Below, piece by piece: positions 6,055-9,246 of a stretch of 9,246 bases of DNA. Numbering within the stretch: the first letter of the stretch is position 1; each line of letters opens with the position of its first letter. Under the pieces are notes generated by a model. That model searched no databases. It saw only the letters and a list, made by a program, of their open reading frames with translations, and was not told the DNA's origin. The DNA comes from JAXGTD01 sp040775095 (GTDB lineage: Bacteria > Pseudomonadota > Gammaproteobacteria > Chromatiales > Chromatiaceae): NCBI GenBank assembly GCA_040775095.1, contig JAXGTD010000148.1:1-9246 (forward strand). The letters run 5' to 3'. Position numbers and translations under genes: made by a program.

Positions 6055-7068
6055 TCATTCATTCAACCAGCGCGCCGCGTCTTTCGCGTAGTAGGTCAGA
6101 ATCCCGTCGGCGCCGGCGCGTTTGATGCCGGTCAGGGCCTCCAGCACGACGGCCTGCTCGTTGAGCCAGCCGTTCTGGCTCGCGGCCTTGAGCATCGCGT
6201 ACTCGCCGCTGACCTGGTAGACGAAGGTAGGCGCGCCGAAGCGGTCCTTGACCCGGCGCACGATGTCGAGATAGGGCATGCCCGGCTTGACCATGACCAT
6301 GTCGGCGCCCTCCTGCAGGTCGAGCGCGACCTCGTGCAGGGCCTCGTCGGAGTTGGCCGGGTCCATCTGATAGGTGTACTTGTCGCCGCCGGCGAGGTTC
6401 GCGGCCGAGCCTACCGCATCGCGGAATGGACCGTAGAAGCTCGAGGCGTACTTGGCGGAATAGGCCAGGATCCGGGTGTGGATGTGGCCGGACGCCTCGA
6501 GCGCATCGCGCACCGATCCGATGCGCCCGTCCATCATGTCCGACGGCGCGACGATGTCCGCGCCGGCGGCCGCATGGGAGAGCGCCTGCTGGACCAGCAC
6601 CTCGACGGTGGCGTCGTTCATCACATAGCCGACCGCATCGATCAGCCCGTCCTGGCCATGAGTGGTGAAGGGGTCGAGCGCGACATCGGTGATGACACCG
6701 AGCTCGGGCAGCGCGTCCTTGAGTGCCCGCACCGCCCGTTGAGCCAGCCCGTCGGGGTTGAACGCCTCGCGGGCATCCAGCGATTTGGCGCTCATCGGCG
6801 TGACCGGGAACAGCGCCATCGCCGGAACGCCCAAGGCACTAAGCGTGCGTGCCTCCTCGAGCAGCAGGTCGATGCTCAGGCGTTCGACGCCGGGCATCGA
6901 CGGCACCGGCTCGCGCTCACCCTGGCCCTCCAGCACGAAGACCGGACAGATCAGGTCGTTGGGTGTCAGCAGGGTCTCGCGCATCATGCGCCGCGAGAAC
7001 GCATCGCGGCGCATGCGGCGCATGCGGGTCCTGGGGAAGTCGGCGCGGGTCGGGGAGATGTCAGACAT
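6055..7068 (-). CDS. hemB: Delta-aminolevulinic acid dehydratase (porphobilinogen synthase), Mg-type metal site
   Basis: A 337-residue enzyme that condenses two 5-aminolevulinate molecules to porphobilinogen in tetrapyrrole synthesis. The two Schiff-base lysines are Lys206 (YSAKYASSFYGPFRDA) and Lys261 (MVMVKPGMPYLD). The metal segment reads DVALDPFTTHGQDG (128-141): Asp and Ala replace the three zinc Cys of E. coli and animal enzymes, so this is the Asp-rich, zinc-independent class typified by P. aeruginosa HemB, whose length (337) it matches. The N-terminal Arg-rich arm FPRTRMRRMRRDAFSR, which embraces the neighbouring subunit in the octamer, is present. The frame is open 52 codons further upstream, but that stretch is unlike the family; ATG at 7068 gives the normal N-terminus, although no strong ribosome site is visible. 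It is divergent from the thioredoxin gene, with 261 bp of shared upstream DNA. Confidence 0.97.
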   Translation of the reverse strand: MSDISPTRADFPRTRMRRMRRDAFSRRMMRETLLTPNDLICPVFVLEGQGEREPVPSMPGVERLSIDLLLEEARTLSALGVPAMALFPVTPMSAKSLDAREAFNPDGLAQRAVRALKDALPELGVITDVALDPFTTHGQDGLIDAVGYVMNDATVEVLVQQALSHAAAGADIVAPSDMMDGRIGSVRDALEASGHIHTRILAYSAKYASSFYGPFRDAVGSAANLAGGDKYTYQMDPANSDEALHEVALDLQEGADMVMVKPGMPYLDIVRRVKDRFGAPTFVYQVSGEYAMLKAASQNGWLNEQAVVLEALTGIKRAGADGILTYYAKDAARWLNE

Positions 7069-7259
7069 GGCGATAGGGTGGTCGTGGCCGAGCAGGGATT
7101 CCACTCGAGGCGATACGATAACGCAAGCCCGCCGCCCCCTCCAGTCGGCGCCGCGATGCGCCACCAATCCGCGTTGCCCGGGTGCGCGGCACCCAAGACC
7201 CGTCGAGAGGCTGATCTGGCCCAACCCATGCCGGGACGGGAGACGCGATCAAGCCGCGT

Positions 7260-7294
7260 TTCGCTACCGATTCGCTCCCCTTCGCTGCTAGACT
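7260..7294 (+). promoter_or_regulatory. Helically phased TTCGCT repeats before the thioredoxin gene
   Basis: TTCGCT occurs at 7260-7265, 7271-7276 and 7281-7286, that is at 11- and 10-bp intervals, one per helical turn. TAGACT (7289-7294), a fair -10 match, follows directly, 35 bases before the ATG. No good -35 stands 17 bp upstream of it, which fits an activator-dependent promoter; that reading is inference. Confidence 0.35.
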
Positions 7295-7329
7295 TCCGCT
7301 GCGAGTCCACTCCAGACAGACAGGCCCCA

Positions 7330-7722
7330 ATGTTGTTCCATACCCACGACAACGACAGCGTCCACGCCTTCGCGATCGATCACGCCCGGTTCCAGTCCGA
7401 GGTGGTCGATGCCTCCTGGGACGTACCCATCCTGGTCGATTTCTGGGCCGACTGGTGTGCCCCCTGCCACCAGCTCTCGCCACACCTCAACCGGGTCGTC
7501 GACGAATGCGCGGGGGCGATCCGCTTGGCCAAGGTCGAGGTCGACGAGGGCGAGAATATGAAGCTGGCCGGCCACTTCCGTCTGCGAGGCTTCCCGACCG
7601 TGATCCTGTTCCACCAGGGCGAGGAACGCGGGCGCTTCAGTGGATCGCGCTCCAGCCACCAGCTGCGCGAGTGGCTGCGCGAGCATCTCGACGCCAGCCT
7701 GCTCGGCGGCGCGCCAGGCTAG
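7330..7722 (+). CDS. Thioredoxin-family protein with WCAPC active site
   Basis: A 130-residue single thioredoxin domain. VPILVDFWADWCAPC (32-46) holds the redox pair Cys43/Cys46 and the buried Asp37 equivalent to E. coli Trx Asp26; cis-Pro89 is in RGFPTVILF. The active site is CAPC rather than the classical CGPC, and the FRLRGFPT and LAKVEVDE segments resemble the thioredoxin domain of the chaperone CnoX (YbbN), but the TPR region of that protein is absent. About 20 residues precede the first strand; there is no signal peptide, so it should be cytoplasmic. The plus-strand frame is open far upstream, antisense to hemB, but ATG at 7330 is the start that fits the domain. It is divergent from hemB; in Pseudomonas a thioredoxin gene also lies near hemB, with ppk and ppx between. 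Its stop is 38 bp from the leuA stop, convergent. Confidence 0.88.
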   Translation: MLFHTHDNDSVHAFAIDHARFQSEVVDASWDVPILVDFWADWCAPCHQLSPHLNRVVDECAGAIRLAKVEVDEGENMKLAGHFRLRGFPTVILFHQGEERGRFSGSRSSHQLREWLREHLDASLLGGAPG

Positions 7723-7760
7723 ACGCCTTTGCACGGGAAACGCTGTAACTCGGTACTTCT

Positions 7761-9246
7761 CTAGGCGGCCTCGGCCGCTGACTGGTTGCGCTCCGCGGCG
7801 CGGTTCAGGGCCGAGATCACCGCGTTCAGCGAGGCGCCAACCGTGTCGCGGCTGATCGCCGCGCCGGCGATGCGCCTCCCGCCGATGTCCAACAGCACGT
7901 AGGCGGCGGCCTCGGCATCGGTCCCCGCGCCGATGGCGTGCTCGCGGTAGTCGAGCACGTCGACCGGTTCGCCGTTCCACGCGGTCCAGGCCCGGGCGAA
8001 GGCGGCGATGGCACCGTCACCTTCTCCGAGGATCCTGTGCTCGACCCCGTTCTCGAGGATGCGGGCCTCGATGTTGTCGTGTCCATTGCGGCTGAGGCGG
8101 TAGCCGAGCAGGCGGGTGGGTGAGCGATCGCGGACGAAGTGATGCTCGAACAGGGTGCGGATCGCCCCCGCCTCGATGACGCCCCCATGGCGCTCGCTCT
8201 CGCGTTGAACGATCGGCGCGAGCTCCTGCTGCAGCCATCGCGGAAGGCAAAGCCCGAACTCGCGCTCCAGTACGAAGGCCATCCCCCCCTTGCCGGATTG
8301 GCTGTTGACGCGGATCACCGCCTCGTAGCTGCGGCCCAGGTCGGCCGGATCGATCGGCAGATAGGCGACCTGCCAGGGCGCCCCGCGATTTTCGGCCGCG
8401 TGCTGGTGCACCAGGGACTTCTTGATCGCGTCCTGATGGCTGCCTGAGAACGCCGTGTAGACCAACTCGCCGACCCAGGGATGGCGGGGGTGGCAGGAGA
8501 TCCCGGTGCAGGCCTCGACCGCGGCGATGATCTGGTCCGGGCGGCTCAGGTCGAGGCGCGGGTCGATGCCCTGGCTGTAAAGGTTCATGCCGAGGGTGAC
8601 GATGTCCATGTTCCCGGTGCGCTCGCCATTGCCGAGCAGGGTGCCCTCGACACGGTCGGCGCCGGCCAGCAGCCCAAGCTCCGCGGCCGCGGCCGCGCCA
8701 CCGCGATCGTTGTGGGTATGCAACGAGACGATGACGCTCTCGCGCCCATACTTGCCGCGCGCGATCGCGCGACAGAACCATTCCACCTGATCGGCAAAGA
8801 CGTTCGGGCTCGCCGACTCAACGGTGGCCGGCAGGTTGAGGATACAGGGGTGTTCGGCGGTGGGCTGCCAGACGTCGAGCACCGCGTTGCAGACCTCGAC
8901 GGCGTAGTCCGGCTCGGTCTGGGAGAAACTCTCCGGTGAATACTGGAACGTCCACTCGGTGGCCGGATAACGGGCCGCCTCGGCGAGGAGCCACTCGGCG
9001 CCACGCACCGCGATGGCCTTGATGCTGTCGCGGTCGGCGCCGAATACCCATTCGCGCTGCACCGGCGAGGTCGAGTTGTAGACGTGCACGATCGCACGGG
9101 GCGCGCCCTGCAGGGCCTCGAAGGTACGCCGGATCAGGTCCTCGCGCGCCTGCACCAAGACCTGGATGGTCACGTCCTCCGGGATCTGATCGGTTTCGAT
9201 CAGCCAGCGCACGAAATCGAAGTCGGGCTGGCTCGCGGCGGGGAAA
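7761..9246 (-). CDS. leuA: 2-isopropylmalate synthase, long (type 2) form, 5' end missing
   Basis: The gene condenses acetyl-CoA with 2-ketoisovalerate in the first committed step of leucine synthesis. About 494 residues are visible. The frame runs off the right edge reading FPAASQPDFDFVRW, which is internal family sequence (GFPSASQTDFDFVR), so roughly the first 60 residues are missing; the GTG at 9212 is not the start. In the TIM barrel, QVLVQAREDLIRRT and VHVYNSTS follow, then FQYSPESFSQTEPDYAVEVCN, the metal-binding LHTHNDRGGA (His codons near 8714-8720) and LLGNGERTGNMD. A linker with SGSHQDAIKKS and a C-terminal allosteric domain (last 130 residues or so, ending AAERNQSAAEAA) complete it; that domain mediates leucine feedback. 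Length and barrel sequence match the 550-560 residue type of Pseudomonas and actinobacteria rather than the 520-residue E. coli type. The stop TAG (7761-7763) faces the thioredoxin gene. Confidence 0.95.
   Translation of the reverse strand, partial: FPAASQPDFDFVRWLIETDQIPEDVTIQVLVQAREDLIRRTFEALQGAPRAIVHVYNSTSPVQREWVFGADRDSIKAIAVRGAEWLLAEAARYPATEWTFQYSPESFSQTEPDYAVEVCNAVLDVWQPTAEHPCILNLPATVESASPNVFADQVEWFCRAIARGKYGRESVIVSLHTHNDRGGAAAAAELGLLAGADRVEGTLLGNGERTGNMDIVTLGMNLYSQGIDPRLDLSRPDQIIAAVEACTGISCHPRHPWVGELVYTAFSGSHQDAIKKSLVHQHAAENRGAPWQVAYLPIDPADLGRSYEAVIRVNSQSGKGGMAFVLEREFGLCLPRWLQQELAPIVQRESERHGGVIEAGAIRTLFEHHFVRDRSPTRLLGYRLSRNGHDNIEARILENGVEHRILGEGDGAIAAFARAWTAWNGEPVDVLDYREHAIGAGTDAEAAAYVLLDIGGRRIAGAAISRDTVGASLNAVISALNRAAERNQSAAEAA

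Noticed and set aside
5774..6058. Minus-strand open frame of 94 codons between hemB and aroE
   Set aside because: Arg/Pro/Ser-rich shadow composition, no motif, and overlap with the hemB stop and aroE start.
7180..7194. GGGTGC/GCACCC hairpin in the hemB-thioredoxin gap
   Set aside because: A 6-bp GC stem is expected by chance in DNA this GC-rich, and it has no T-run or positional meaning.
6334..7329. Long plus-strand open frame leading in frame into the thioredoxin gene, suggesting a large fusion protein
   Set aside because: It is antisense to hemB, whose motifs are unmistakable, and its translation shows no domain; the thioredoxin domain is complete from the ATG at 7330.
7716..7730. Short AGGC/GCCT stem with TTT after the thioredoxin stop as a terminator
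   Set aside because: Only 4 bp of stem and three T; too weak to call, although some terminator is expected between these convergent genes.

Overview
The window looks like a piece of a GC-rich gammaproteobacterial chromosome. HemB has the Asp-rich metal site and 337-residue length of the Pseudomonas type. LeuA is the long form seen in Pseudomonas. GltS and AroE have ordinary proteobacterial motifs. A member of the Chromatiales/Ectothiorhodospiraceae would fit, but that placement is inference from protein style only; no rRNA or lineage marker is present.

Layout, left to right. The extreme left edge carries the last 45 codons of an unrecognised plus-strand gene, followed by a perfect 11-bp-arm hairpin and a convergent single-domain VOC (glyoxalase-fold) gene. 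A 766-bp gene-free stretch follows. It holds one copy of a MITE-like dispersed repeat, then an unusual run of five hairpins closed by a textbook plus-strand intrinsic terminator, although no plus-strand gene precedes it. Next is gltS (Na+/glutamate symporter, minus strand), then a second gene-free stretch of 514 bp. That stretch has an operator-like inverted repeat and a second, more decayed copy of the same repeat in the same orientation, so gltS is bracketed by direct copies. An acidic helical protein of unknown function, a beta-hydroxyacid dehydrogenase of the glyoxylate/succinic-semialdehyde reductase type, and aroE follow, all on the minus strand. hemB is also on the minus strand, and a small thioredoxin-family gene is divergent from it. 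The right edge holds the 3' nine-tenths of leuA (minus), convergent with the thioredoxin gene.

Most genes are housekeeping: AroE (aromatic amino acids), HemB (tetrapyrroles), LeuA (leucine), GltS (glutamate uptake). The aroE-dehydrogenase-unknown gene order is co-directional but with gaps of 111 and 160 bp, so a shared transcript is possible but not shown. I see no CRISPR array, rRNA, tRNA, transposase, phage gene or defence system. The strongest candidate for something undescribed is the hairpin array with terminator at 1058-1308, a possible structured non-coding RNA.
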